NCBI GenBank assembly: GCA_964465945.1
Contig: CAYXMM010000005.1
Location: 124,001 to 188,000 of the forward strand
Length of the DNA stretch: 64,000 bases
Source of the DNA: JAJRPT01 sp964465945
Lineage (GTDB): Bacteria; Bacteroidota; Ignavibacteria; Kapaibacteriales; UBA2268
Direction of reading: 5' to 3'
This document shows, piece after piece, positions 9,327-19,800 of this stretch. Within the stretch, counting starts at the first letter, position 1. The number at the start of each line of letters is the position of its first letter. The notes under the pieces are model-generated. The model worked only from the letters and a program-made list of their open reading frames with translations. It made no database searches and was not told where the DNA came from. The position numbers were made by a program, and so were the translations under genes.

Positions 9327-12300
9327 TTATTCTAATATAATTGCTAAACTTTTTATATCATTCTCACTTGAAACAACAATATAGTATTGTCCTCTTGCAA
9401 ATTCTTTGAAATTTAACTCAAATTCACTTTGATTTGAATTCAAATATCCATCATAAAAACTTACAATCTTATTACCCATTAAATCATATAAACTTATATT
9501 AATTTTCTCACTGGGACTAAATGTTTTAATCTTCAATATTGATTTATCTTTTATTGGGTTACCATAAATACTTACTTCATCAAACTTTGATTTTTCAACA
9601 TCATTAACTCCTACATAGGCAAATACGTCTATTCTTCTGTTTGGGTTTTGGCCATCATTACTATTTAATAATAATGTAGCTTTCCGTGTTCCTGTTTTTA
9701 TTTGTTTGTATTTTAAATTAACTTTTAGTTTTTCACCTTTTGGAATATAGTAAGGTAATTCAACTGCAGGTTCATAAGAAACTACACTAAATTCTTTTAT
9801 AATTAATGTTGAAAAATCAATCTTTTCGATGTTAACTCCTAAGTCATTTCCTGGTTCTAATTCTATTGTTTTAATTAGAGAATCGCCAATATTGACATCA
9901 CCGAAGCTAATTTCTTCTCCAACCCCTAATAAAATTGGTTTATTGCCTATTTTAAATTGCTGATAATAAAAATTACCAAATTCAGTTTTAATAGTATTTG
10001 TATAATTTCCTCCACTACTTATTGTTAAACCTCCTGACTTAACTTCTTTTAATGCCCAATAAGATAAACCGTATCCATCTGCGGATTCAAGTAAAAATTC
10101 ATAACAACCATTTGAAAGATTAAGGTCTTCTTTATATTGCTTAGCATTTTCAAAGCTTTCTCTTATGGCAATAATAGAATCGTTTGTTAAGTCAGTTATT
10201 TGGTATCTTAATGGAGGTGTCATATTATAAGCACTCCAATCACTTGTTCTTAAATTAATTTGCGTATTAGAATATAAGTTCTCGACTTCATCAAATTCAC
10301 TACTTCCAAAATTATTTCGAGGATATTCATCTGGATTACCATTTACTTTCAAAATCTCAATTCTAATAAATCTTCTTTTAGGAGGTGGTGTATCGGCAAA
10401 AGCTGCAAAATCAAGAGGTATAGTAATTTCACTTGATGCTAAACTTGGAATCTTACCTTCCCATAAATAAGTTCCTTCATACTTATCGTCTATTTTCCAT
10501 TTTAATTCTATATTTGTAATAGGATTTGAACCATTGTTTGCGATTAATATTCGCCCATTATCACATATAGGATTAAACCTTCTAAATTCATCATGGTTAC
10601 TTGGAGATAGAATTTCAACAATTCCAGCATCATTTTTAAAATTTAAGTTGCCGTATTCAACTAAATAACCTGTAAACACCCAATTCCCATAAGGAATGTA
10701 TTGAGCTGGATTTTCAATTTGATAGTCAAACTTCACATTCTCACCTGGTGACACAATATTATTTAACTCATGTCTGTAAGTAGTTACAGGTGCACCAGGG
10801 CACCAATCAGTTCTATCAAGTATCCACGTTCCACCTTGTGGATAAACTGGATTATCACCGCATTCTTTCCAACCACTCCAAGCATATTCTTGTGAATCAT
10901 TTATCCAAAGTGAATGTTCACGGGCACAAAACTCAGAGCAGTTATTTGTCTTGCTTACATCCCCACCAAATCCGTGACCCGAACTACGGGTAATAACTCG
11001 AAACATAGAACTATTTTCGTCAAGTTTTAATGTAATTGGAGCTATCGCTTCATTTGTAACAACTTGCGAATAATTCCCACCTGAACCCCAAATTCGTCTT
11101 ATTGAATTTACATTTCTTGCTGGTGTCCCTTTAATAAAAATAAATTGTAAGTCCAATAGTTCTTGGTCATTTCCAGCACTTAAATCAACATATCCATTCA
11201 AAATTGGAGCAAACTCTGTAACATCAACTTTCCAGGTAAATCCATCATCTCCTAAATCTAAGCCGATGCCATAAGGAGTTATAAATCTATCAATTTCATA
11301 ATCTACTGTTGGGTTATACCAAATTATTTTTGAGTTAGTGTATAATTTTGTTTTTGTATTTTCAATAGTATCAATTGGATTCATATCTACATCATAAGTG
11401 TAATTATTATAATCGTTTATAAACAAAGTGTCAGTAGGGGTGTGTAAAACATTAGACACCTGATTAAATTGATATGCTGGAATAATTGAATCTGGAGACG
11501 GATAATTATAAACGAATAACGATTTTTTTGCTAATTCTGTTTTTTGCTCAATAATGCCTTTATTCTCATTAAAATTAAAATTCCCTTCAACAAACTGCAT
11601 TGAAACTGTAGCATCAAGTTGCTGAAATACTCTAAAATAGTCTTCTGGTGCAGTTGTAATTAAGTTAGGTAATCCAATAGCAATAGCATTTACTTTATTA
11701 GCTGACTCATCACTAATTTCATTTATATTTGTGTAATTATCAAATTTATAGAAAACTAACATATCGCTCACGTTGACAGTAGCACCTAACGAAAATTCTT
11801 TAATCTCGCTTTGTGTAAGCTCTCTATCCCAGATAGCGAAATCGTCAATATTTCCAGACCACTTTCCAGAAGAAGTTGCCCCAGATGCTATTCTAAATCT
11901 TTCTATTTCATCAAATTTTAAATTTTTTCCTGTACCAGAATGAATTACCTCACCATTTCTATATATTTTCATATCACCTGTAACTGAGTTTTTTACAAAT
12001 GCCCAATGAGCCCATTCATTTTTATAAATATTATCCGCAGCTTCAAAATCAATTCTATCATAATTACCTCCATCATTTCCAGCGTCCCAATAAATCCTTT
12101 TGTTGCTCCAAGGTAAGTGGATATTAAGCACTCTTTGATTTTTTGAATTAACTGCTTCTAATATTTGAGTGTCATAAGGCAATGAATTTGCACCTTTTGC
12201 CCAAAAACTAATTGTAATTGCATCTTTAATTTTTGAAAGAGCTGACTTAGGAATTTCTACATATTCATTACCATTAAACTCAGCACTTTTATTCTCTTGT

Positions 12301-13109
12301 AAAAATGCAAATATCTTATGTTTAGTGCTTGGAGTAGTATTGAAATAAAGCTCTTTTCCGTTACCTGCTGACATAATTAATACAATATTTTTATTAGTCA
12401 GAGGAAAAGAGTTTTTAATTGGAATTGTGAGATAATCTTCAAGAAGAGAATAATCTAATGCGTCTCGATACAAGAGTTTTGCATTGTTATAATCAATACT
12501 TCCATTTGTTTCAGTTGTAATATACAATGTAAAATCGGCAAGCTTTCCAGAGGAGTTCAAAGACTTATTAATTGGAATTTGTATTGCATCGATTTTCTTT
12601 AAACTTGACTCACTTAAATTAAATTTCAAAATATATTTCCCATTAGAAAGAGCAGAAGTAATTCCTTGTGTATCGTTTGAAGTAAAAGAGTTAGATATTG
12701 TAGATGATGTAATATCATAACTTAGCGAAGGAAAATATTGTATCCTAAATGAAGCATCATTCCCTTGATAAATAGAGTCAGGAGTTTTATTATTCAAAAC
12801 ATATTTATATTGAATAACTTGAGTTGAATCATATCGTCCAAGCGTATCTTTGGCAACAGTATATGTAAGATAATCCCACTCTCCACAATCATACTTGTCA
12901 CGTGTAGTTCTTGGGTCGCATTTTAAAGTATAGTGCATAATCACTCTTTCGTATTGACTAGCTGGCGGAAATTCAAAAGTCCCTCTTCTTGCTGTTATTG
13001 AGTCAAATGTAAATGTTTTGACAATTATAGAATCGCCTCGTTCCTCATAAGAGTGAGAGTCAACAATGGCAAAAAGAAAGCAAAATAAAATTATTATGAA
13101 ATTTTTCAT
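9327..13109 (-). CDS. T9SS-exported PNGase F-like protein with inserted LamG domain, 1260 aa
   Basis: A signal peptide (about 1-20) is followed by a peptide-N-glycosidase F-like first segment with CGEWD at 75-79. D79 aligns with the PNGase F catalytic Asp60. A concanavalin/LamG-type domain follows (about 270-455, with FWAKG, GEVIHSGT and DDFAIWDREL). The PNGase F pattern then resumes at about 600-790: DRFITPYGIG, VDVTEF, FIFIKGTP, CSEFC with E726 aligning with Glu206, and DRTDWCPG. After about 800 come beta-sandwich segments, and the end (about 1175-1260) is a T9SS type A sorting domain. The loop holding PNGase F Glu118 appears shortened (GNDQELLDLQFIFIKG). It is probably a cell-surface glycan or glycoprotein hydrolase; activity is inferred from aligned residues only. 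Confidence 0.82.
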   Translation of the reverse strand: MKNFIIILFCFLFAIVDSHSYEERGDSIIVKTFTFDSITARRGTFEFPPASQYERVIMHYTLKCDPRTTRDKYDCGEWDYLTYTVAKDTLGRYDSTQVIQYKYVLNNKTPDSIYQGNDASFRIQYFPSLSYDITSSTISNSFTSNDTQGITSALSNGKYILKFNLSESSLKKIDAIQIPINKSLNSSGKLADFTLYITTETNGSIDYNNAKLLYRDALDYSLLEDYLTIPIKNSFPLTNKNIVLIMSAGNGKELYFNTTPSTKHKIFAFLQENKSAEFNGNEYVEIPKSALSKIKDAITISFWAKGANSLPYDTQILEAVNSKNQRVLNIHLPWSNKRIYWDAGNDGGNYDRIDFEAADNIYKNEWAHWAFVKNSVTGDMKIYRNGEVIHSGTGKNLKFDEIERFRIASGATSSGKWSGNIDDFAIWDRELTQSEIKEFSLGATVNVSDMLVFYKFDNYTNINEISDESANKVNAIAIGLPNLITTAPEDYFRVFQQLDATVSMQFVEGNFNFNENKGIIEQKTELAKKSLFVYNYPSPDSIIPAYQFNQVSNVLHTPTDTLFINDYNNYTYDVDMNPIDTIENTKTKLYTNSKIIWYNPTVDYEIDRFITPYGIGLDLGDDGFTWKVDVTEFAPILNGYVDLSAGNDQELLDLQFIFIKGTPARNVNSIRRIWGSGGNYSQVVTNEAIAPITLKLDENSSMFRVITRSSGHGFGGDVSKTNNCSEFCAREHSLWINDSQEYAWSGWKECGDNPVYPQGGTWILDRTDWCPGAPVTTYRHELNNIVSPGENVKFDYQIENPAQYIPYGNWVFTGYLVEYGNLNFKNDAGIVEILSPSNHDEFRRFNPICDNGRILIANNGSNPITNIELKWKIDDKYEGTYLWEGKIPSLASSEITIPLDFAAFADTPPPKRRFIRIEILKVNGNPDEYPRNNFGSSEFDEVENLYSNTQINLRTSDWSAYNMTPPLRYQITDLTNDSIIAIRESFENAKQYKEDLNLSNGCYEFLLESADGYGLSYWALKEVKSGGLTISSGGNYTNTIKTEFGNFYYQQFKIGNKPILLGVGEEISFGDVNIGDSLIKTIELEPGNDLGVNIEKIDFSTLIIKEFSVVSYEPAVELPYYIPKGEKLKVNLKYKQIKTGTRKATLLLNSNDGQNPNRRIDVFAYVGVNDVEKSKFDEVSIYGNPIKDKSILKIKTFSPSEKINISLYDLMGNKIVSFYDGYLNSNQSEFELNFKEFARGQYYIVVSSENDIKSLAIILE

Positions 13110-13200
13110 TTGTTTACCTTTATAATTAATTTTTTACAAATTAAATCTTATTTTTGTTATAAAATATTTTTAATTTACTAAATATAAAAGTATATAACAA

Positions 13201-14988
13201 ATGATAGAGTTTAATACTATTTCAGAATTATTTATTAAAGCAAGTGAAAATTATTCAAACAAAATTGCCTTTAGATATAAAGAAAAGGGCGATTGGAAAA
13301 GTATTTCGCATAAAGAACTTTTTTCTTTATCATTAAAAATAGCATTTTCATTAAATGAATTAGGGCTTATTAAAGGAGATAGAGTGCTTCTTTTGTCTGA
13401 AAATCGAATTGAATGGATTATCTTTGATATTGCTTTTTCACATTTAGGAATTGTGTCTGTTCCTGTCTTTTCCACAACATCATCTAAGCAATTAGATTAT
13501 ATAATTAATCATTCAGAATGTAAAGCCGTTGTAGTATCAAACAAATATCAATTAAAGAAAATAGAAGAGATTAGGGAGGATATTCCTTCTGTAAAGTTAT
13601 TTATTTCGATTGATGAATGTGAAACAACAATTAGTGAAATTAAAAGATATAAACAACTTTTGCACAATGTTGAAACTACTGAACATATCTTAGCTGAGTT
13701 TATAAATCAAAAAGCAAGTAGTATTAAAACTGAAGATTTATTAACGATAATTTATACTTCTGGAACTACTGGGAACCCTAAAGGTGTAATGCTTTCAAAT
13801 AAGAATATAATTGCAAACTTAAGGGCAATTCTTGATACTGGCTACTTTAATAATATGCAGCGTTCGCTTTCATATTTACCATTATGCCACGCTTATGAAC
13901 GAACAGCTGGCTATTATCTAATTTATTCTACTGGATGCATAATAACTTTATGCGAAAACCTTGATTCAATATCATCATATTTACTTGAGTCTAAACCACA
14001 ATTGATGACTACAGTTCCAGAATTGATGGAAAAAATTAGAATGAGAATACACAATTCAATGAACAGAGAAAGCGAAAGAAAACAGAAAATATTTAATTGG
14101 GCAATTAAAGTTGGAAAAGATTATGTAAACACTAAAACTAATAATAATAGGAGTTTATTGCGTTCACTTAAATTTAAAATTGCTGATATTTTAGTATATT
14201 CTAAGATCAAAGATAAAATGGGTGGCTCATTAGAATATTTAGTTTCTGGTGGCGCAGCTATGAACTATGAAACGGCAATATTTTTTGAAATGCTTAATGT
14301 TAAAACATTACAAGGGTATGGACTTACTGAGGCATCACCTGTTATATCATTTAATTTACCTCATTCTAATGAATTAGAAACCGTTGGTAAACCCCTAAAT
14401 AATATAGAAGTTAAAATAGCAGATGATGGAGAAATACTTTGTAGAGGTGAAAGTATTATGATGGGATATTTCAATGACAAAGAGGGAACTGAAAAAACTA
14501 TAGATTCTGAAAAATGGCTATATACTGGAGATATTGGTAAATTTACTGAACTTGGAAATTTAAAAATTACTGATAGAAAAAAGAATATATTTGTTAATAG
14601 TTCAGGGAAAAACGTTGCTCCACAAATAATTGAAAATGAAGCGTTAAAGAGTAGATTTATTGAGCAAATTTGCCTAATAGGTAATGATAGACCATTTTGT
14701 ACTGCGCTAATTTATCCAAATGTAGATCAAATATTATATATAGCTAAGAAATTAGAAGTAAAAGGCGATTTTATTGAGCTGATTCATAACCCAAAGATTC
14801 AAAATTTTGTAAAAAATGATATAGATTATAATTTAACTTCACTTTCAAAATTTGAGCAAATTCGAAAATTTACTCTGCTCGAAAAACCTTTTTCACTTGA
14901 AAATGGGGAACTTTCCCATAAAATGGCAATAAAAAGGCATATTATTGACGAAAAGTATAAAGATATTATTGAGAGTATGTATTTATGA
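13201..14988 (+). CDS. Long-chain fatty acid CoA ligase (AMP-forming)
   Basis: A 595-residue member of the adenylate-forming superfamily, closest in length and motifs to bacterial FadD15/ACSL-type long-chain acyl-CoA synthetases. The phosphate-binding loop YTSGTTGNPKG is at 185-195, GYGLTEASP at about 372-380, YTGDIG at about 440, and the hinge/adenylation motif DRKKNIFVNSSGKNVAP at about 458-474. It activates fatty acids to acyl-CoA for lipid synthesis or breakdown. The stop overlaps the nnrDE start by 4 bases (ATGA), so they form one operon with the VanZ-like gene. A lone -7 box (TATTTTTG, 13149-13156) lies upstream without a -33 element. Confidence 0.93.
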   Translation: MIEFNTISELFIKASENYSNKIAFRYKEKGDWKSISHKELFSLSLKIAFSLNELGLIKGDRVLLLSENRIEWIIFDIAFSHLGIVSVPVFSTTSSKQLDYIINHSECKAVVVSNKYQLKKIEEIREDIPSVKLFISIDECETTISEIKRYKQLLHNVETTEHILAEFINQKASSIKTEDLLTIIYTSGTTGNPKGVMLSNKNIIANLRAILDTGYFNNMQRSLSYLPLCHAYERTAGYYLIYSTGCIITLCENLDSISSYLLESKPQLMTTVPELMEKIRMRIHNSMNRESERKQKIFNWAIKVGKDYVNTKTNNNRSLLRSLKFKIADILVYSKIKDKMGGSLEYLVSGGAAMNYETAIFFEMLNVKTLQGYGLTEASPVISFNLPHSNELETVGKPLNNIEVKIADDGEILCRGESIMMGYFNDKEGTEKTIDSEKWLYTGDIGKFTELGNLKITDRKKNIFVNSSGKNVAPQIIENEALKSRFIEQICLIGNDRPFCTALIYPNVDQILYIAKKLEVKGDFIELIHNPKIQNFVKNDIDYNLTSLSKFEQIRKFTLLEKPFSLENGELSHKMAIKRHIIDEKYKDIIESMYL

Positions 14989-16466
14989 AATATTTCCTTA
15001 AAAGAGAAGTAGCTTACAATTATGATAAATATTGTATAAATGAAATGCAAGTCCCAAGTCAAATACTAATGGAAAATGCTGCTCATTCCACTTTTAATGA
15101 AATTATGCAACTTAAAGAAATTGAAAGTGTTAAGAATATATTAATTTTATGTGGCTCAGGCAATAATGGGGGAGATGGTTTTGCATTAGCTCGATACTTA
15201 TCGAATAAGTTTAATATAGAAATTTACTTCAATAGTGATATTGAAGAAATGTCTAATGAAACTTTGACTAATTATAAAATTTGTAAGAACTTAGATATAT
15301 CAATTCATAATGAAATAAAAAAGCAAAATTACGACTTAATAATTGAAGCAATGACAGGGATTGGGGTTGTTGAAAACATTCATTCTAAATTATCAACAAT
15401 TCTTAAAAATGTTAATAATTTAAAAGGGTTAAAAATTGCATTAGATACACCTGCTGGATTGAATGCTGATACTGGAATCGCAAATATAGATGCCTTTCGT
15501 GCTGATTACACTTTTACAATGTTTGCCCCAAAACCTGGTTTATTCATTAATGACGGACAAGAAGTATCTGGAAAAGTAATATCTATAAGCTTAGGAATAC
15601 CAGACAAATACTTAAATGACTTTACATCAATTAAAGCATTTGAAAAGCAAGACTGGGAACTACTAATAAAACCACGGAAGCAAAACACTTCAAAATTTGA
15701 CTATGGCATAATTTCAATTATTGCTGGCTCAAAAAATATGTTAGGAGCTGGCGTTTTGTCGGCAAATTCTGCAATAACAGCAGGTGCTGGCTTAGTACAT
15801 TTAATTACAACAGAAAGACATTCAAGTTTATTACCAGAGGTAATTTGCCATTGTTTTGAACAAAATAAGTATGGAAGTCTACCATTAAAATATCTTAATG
15901 AAATTCTTGAAGCCATTGATAAATCAGATACTATTGCAATTGGACCAGGAATATCAAACGACCCTGAAATTTTGCATTTAGTTCATAAAATAATCGAAAA
16001 TAATCAAGAAAAAAGGATAATCTTAGATGCAGATGCCTTAAAGTGTATAGATAGTGATTCTCAATTAAGCCAGAATTTTATTATTACTCCACACATTGGC
16101 GAATTTGCCAAAATTACGAATTTAGAAAGAACATTTATCGAAAATAATCGTTTAGATTTAGTAGAAGAGTGGTCAAAGAAGTTGAATTGTACTATACTTT
16201 TAAAAGGAAATCCAAGTTTAATTTCAAATAACGGAAAAATTAATTTGAACTTAACTGGCAATTCTGGTTTAGCAACAGCTGGTAGCGGTGATGTACTTAC
16301 TGGTATTTTATCGGCAACTTACTCAAGATATAAGGACCCTCTCTTTTCAGCCACTTTAGCTGCTTTTGTTCATGGTGAGTTAGCAGATAATTATATTAAA
16401 AAGTATTCAAAAAGCAGTTTAACAGCAAGTAAAATTATAGATGAACTTAAAAGTTATGAAATCTAA
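14985..16466 (+). CDS. nnrDE: Bifunctional NAD(P)H-hydrate epimerase / ADP-dependent NAD(P)H-hydrate dehydratase
   Basis: A 493-residue fusion that repairs damaged NADHX/NADPHX. The N-terminal YjeF_N epimerase (about 1-205) shows QVPSQILMENA and CGSGNNGGDGFALAR (56-70). The C-terminal ribokinase-like dehydratase (about 215-493) shows IIAGSKNMLGAGVLSANSA, the LDADAL strand, and GSGDVLTG (433-440), the ADP-binding and catalytic loop. The fused arrangement is the standard bacterial one. It overlaps the acyl-CoA ligase gene by 4 bases and the VanZ-like gene by 11 bases, indicating translational coupling. Confidence 0.95.
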   Translation: MKYFLKREVAYNYDKYCINEMQVPSQILMENAAHSTFNEIMQLKEIESVKNILILCGSGNNGGDGFALARYLSNKFNIEIYFNSDIEEMSNETLTNYKICKNLDISIHNEIKKQNYDLIIEAMTGIGVVENIHSKLSTILKNVNNLKGLKIALDTPAGLNADTGIANIDAFRADYTFTMFAPKPGLFINDGQEVSGKVISISLGIPDKYLNDFTSIKAFEKQDWELLIKPRKQNTSKFDYGIISIIAGSKNMLGAGVLSANSAITAGAGLVHLITTERHSSLLPEVICHCFEQNKYGSLPLKYLNEILEAIDKSDTIAIGPGISNDPEILHLVHKIIENNQEKRIILDADALKCIDSDSQLSQNFIITPHIGEFAKITNLERTFIENNRLDLVEEWSKKLNCTILLKGNPSLISNNGKINLNLTGNSGLATAGSGDVLTGILSATYSRYKDPLFSATLAAFVHGELADNYIKKYSKSSLTASKIIDELKSYEI

Positions 16467-16851
16467 AAAGATTGTTTTCTCTCTACCATTTATATTAGCA
16501 AGTATTGCAATATTTATTGCTTCACATCAAGATGGTGCCCCCTTTGATGATAGTTTATTTGCTTTCCAAGATAAAGTATTACATTTTTCAGCGTATTTTA
16601 TTTATGGTGTAACTATACAACTATATTTGTTAAGATATAGACTATACAAGCATAAATATATAATATATACAATATTAATTGGCTCTTTATTTGGAATCTC
16701 AGACGAAATACATCAATACTTTATTCCTAACAGGTCAACAGACGTCTTTGATTGGATTGCTGATACTATGGGGGTAACTGCCTCACTTTCAATTTCTGTT
16801 TATCTTAAAAAGATATTTAATTTTATTTCAAATAAGTATAATTTAAAATAG
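16456..16851 (+). CDS. VanZ-like family membrane protein
   Basis: A protein of about 131 residues with four predicted membrane segments and the VanZ family pattern: a first helix, DKVLHFSAYFIYG (D and H in the second), then GISDEIHQYFIPNRSTDVFDWIAD, close to the family consensus D-E-x-x-Q-x-F-x-P-x-R-x-x-x-x-x-D-x-x-x-N/D. VanZ itself gives low-level teicoplanin resistance, but most family members have no known role. I chose the ATG at 16456 because it keeps a short N-terminus before the first helix; an in-frame ATG at 16441 adds five residues. It overlaps nnrDE and ends 2 bases from the converging dnaE stop. Confidence 0.85.
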   Translation: MKSKKIVFSLPFILASIAIFIASHQDGAPFDDSLFAFQDKVLHFSAYFIYGVTIQLYLLRYRLYKHKYIIYTILIGSLFGISDEIHQYFIPNRSTDVFDWIADTMGVTASLSISVYLKKIFNFISNKYNLK

Positions 16852-16853
16852 AA

Positions 16854-19800
16854 CTAATTAGAACTAACATTTAGCTCCCCTTTCAAAATAAACCGAACTG
16901 AACTTGTTGTGAAAATTTCAATAACTTTATTTATATTTTCATTATTTAATTCCAGAGTAACATTTTCGCTTAAATAAGATTTCTTCGTATCAAGTTGTTT
17001 ATTTATAAGAGTATATTGAATATAAACATTTGAATTAGTACTTTTATTATCTTCAAGTAAATTATAAAACTGATTTAACTGCTCAGTAGAGCTAGTAGAT
17101 TCTTCATTAACCCACAATTTAAGTCCAATACTCTTATTCTTTGCTGCATTTTCAAGAGTATCCGCAGAGGATATATTAAATAATGTTTTATTATTTTCAT
17201 CGTTAAATCCACCAAATCTCTCTTTGTTAATTCCCTGCACAATGAGAATTGAATCTTTTTTCAATAATTCAGAGTAACGAGAATAAACTTCACTTGGAGC
17301 AAATAATTCCATTTTACCATATAAATCTTCAAACTCTATAAATGCCATTGGATTATTTTCTCTATCTAAGCGAGTTCTTACTTGACTAATCATTCCAATT
17401 AATGTAAATTCTGTTCTTTGAGGGACATTCTTCATATTACTTGTGTTATATTTAGTCAAAGAGAAAATATATGGTTCATAATTATTAAGTGGATGCCCTG
17501 AAACATAAAAATTCAAATATTCTTTTTCTTTCTCTAAACGTTCTAATTCAGTCCAAACAGGAGCTTCAGCAAGTCTCAATTCTGTTGAATCACATTCTAC
17601 GTCACCAAACATACTATTCAACTGCATCTCATTTTCTTCCTGCTTTTTCTTAGAATACTCTAAAACAAGTTCAACACTTGCCATTAAGGAATTTCGATGC
17701 CCTATGTTTAACGAATCAAATGCACCACTGCAAATCAGTGCTTCTATTGTTCTTTTATTAATCAAATGAATATCCACTCTTGCTGCAAAGTCGAATAAAT
17801 CCTTAAATTTACCATCTTTTCTTGCATTTAAAATGCTTTCAGACGCAGGAATCCCAACATTTTTAATAGCGGATAAGCCAAAATAAATTGTATCGCCTTT
17901 CGCATAAAAATTAGTTTCAGAATTATTAATGTCAGGCGGAAGTAATTTAAGACCATAAACTTTAGCATTTTCTCGAAGTTCAACAATCTTCTTTTGGTCA
18001 TTAATTTCTGAGGTCATATTTGCTGCAATAAACTCAGCAGGGTAATGTGCCTTTAAAAAAGCAGTTTGAAATGCCACAAATGAATACGCAACGGCATGAG
18101 ACTTATTAAATCCATAATTTGCAAATTTCTCAATCAAATCATATATTTGTTCGGCTAATTTTTCTTCTATTTTATTGTTAGCTTTTGCGCCTTCCATAAA
18201 TTTAGGTTTCAGCGAACTCATTGCTTTTGTGTCTTTCTTTCCCATTGCACGACGCAAAATATCTGCTTCGCCAAGTGAAAAACCGGCAACATCCTGAACT
18301 AACCGCATTACCTGTTCTTGATATACAATAACTCCGTAAGTTTTTTCAAGTGAGGATTTCATTGAAGGGTGTAAGTATGTAATTTCTTCTTTGCCATGTT
18401 TCCTGTCAATGAAAGCAGGAATATTATCCATAGGTCCAGGTCTATATAAGGCGTTCATTGCAGAAATTTCTTCAAGTCCTTCTGGCTTTAGTTTTCTCAA
18501 ACTCTCCTGCATCCCGGAAGATTCAAATTGGAACACTGAAAGCGTATCTCCATTACCAAATAACTGATATGTTTTCTTATCATCAAGAGGAATTTTATCT
18601 ATATCAAAAGTAATATTATGATTTTGCTTTATTTGTTCAAGTGTTTGTTCGATTATACTAAGTGTTTTCAAACCTAAAAAGTCCATCTTTAAAAGACCAC
18701 CTTTTTCAAGATACTTCATAGAATATTGAGTAGCAATGTTAATTCCATTTGTCTTGTCTTTATTGACTTTCATAATTGGAACAAACTCTGTCAAATCACC
18801 TGGTGCAATAACAACCCCAGCAGCGTGAATACCTGTGTTTCTTATTTTATTCTCTAAAACTAAAGCATAATCAATTAACTGCCCCATTTTATAGTCATCT
18901 TCATCTATTTTATTTGAAGCGATTAATTGAATCGCTCTCTCAGAGTTTTCAAGCCCTTTTTCTTTATAATTAGTATATATATCCTTTAAATGCGAAAGTT
19001 CAGGTAGTTTTAATACGCCCTCGATTGGCTCAACAACACCAAATTTCACAGGAATCTTCTTTGTTATGTCCTTAATTTTAAATAATGGAATATTTAAAAC
19101 CCTACCTATGTCTGTTAAAACGGCTTTCGAGGTTAACTTTCCAAAAGTAACAATTTGTGAAACTGCTGTTTCACCATAAAACTCTTTTACATAATTTATT
19201 ACAATTTCTCTTTTATCATCACTAAAGTCAATGTCTATATCGGGCATAGACACTCTTTCAGGATTTAAGAATCTTTCAAAGAGTAAGTCATAATCAAGTG
19301 GATTGACATTTGTGATTTTCAATGCAAAAGCGACAAGTGAGCCAGCCGCCGAACCCCTACCAGGTCCAACGCTCACACCTCGTTTCCTTGCTTCTCTGAT
19401 AAAATCCCAAACAATTAAAAAATAACCAGGGAAGCCCATTGAGTTTATTATGCTTAATTCATATTTAGCTCTATCAACAACTTCATTACTTAGTTCACCT
19501 TCACTAAATCTTTCGTGTAGACCCTCAAAAACAAGTTCTTCTAAATATTCATCTAAATTTGAAGCTTTTGATGAAGGTGGAATCGGGAATACAGGCATAT
19601 AATTAGATTTTAAATCTAACTCTACATTACACATATCCGCAATCTTTACCGTATTTTCAATTGCCTCGGGTAAATCTTTAAATAATTCAATCATTTCAGA
19701 TTTACTTTTAAAGTAAAACTCCTTCGATTGAAATCTTAGATTTTCAACATCGACTTTATTTTCCGAATCTGTTGTAAGGTTTTGAATCATCAACAAAACA

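Noticed and set aside
13149..13156. Promoter of the acyl-CoA ligase gene
   Set aside because: A TAnnTTTG-like box is present, but there is no TTG at 19-21 bases upstream (nearest at 13110-13112, 36 bases away), so it is not listed as a promoter.
15506..16261. Minus-strand frames inside nnrDE
   Set aside because: Antisense shadows of a secure bifunctional enzyme gene with intact motifs.
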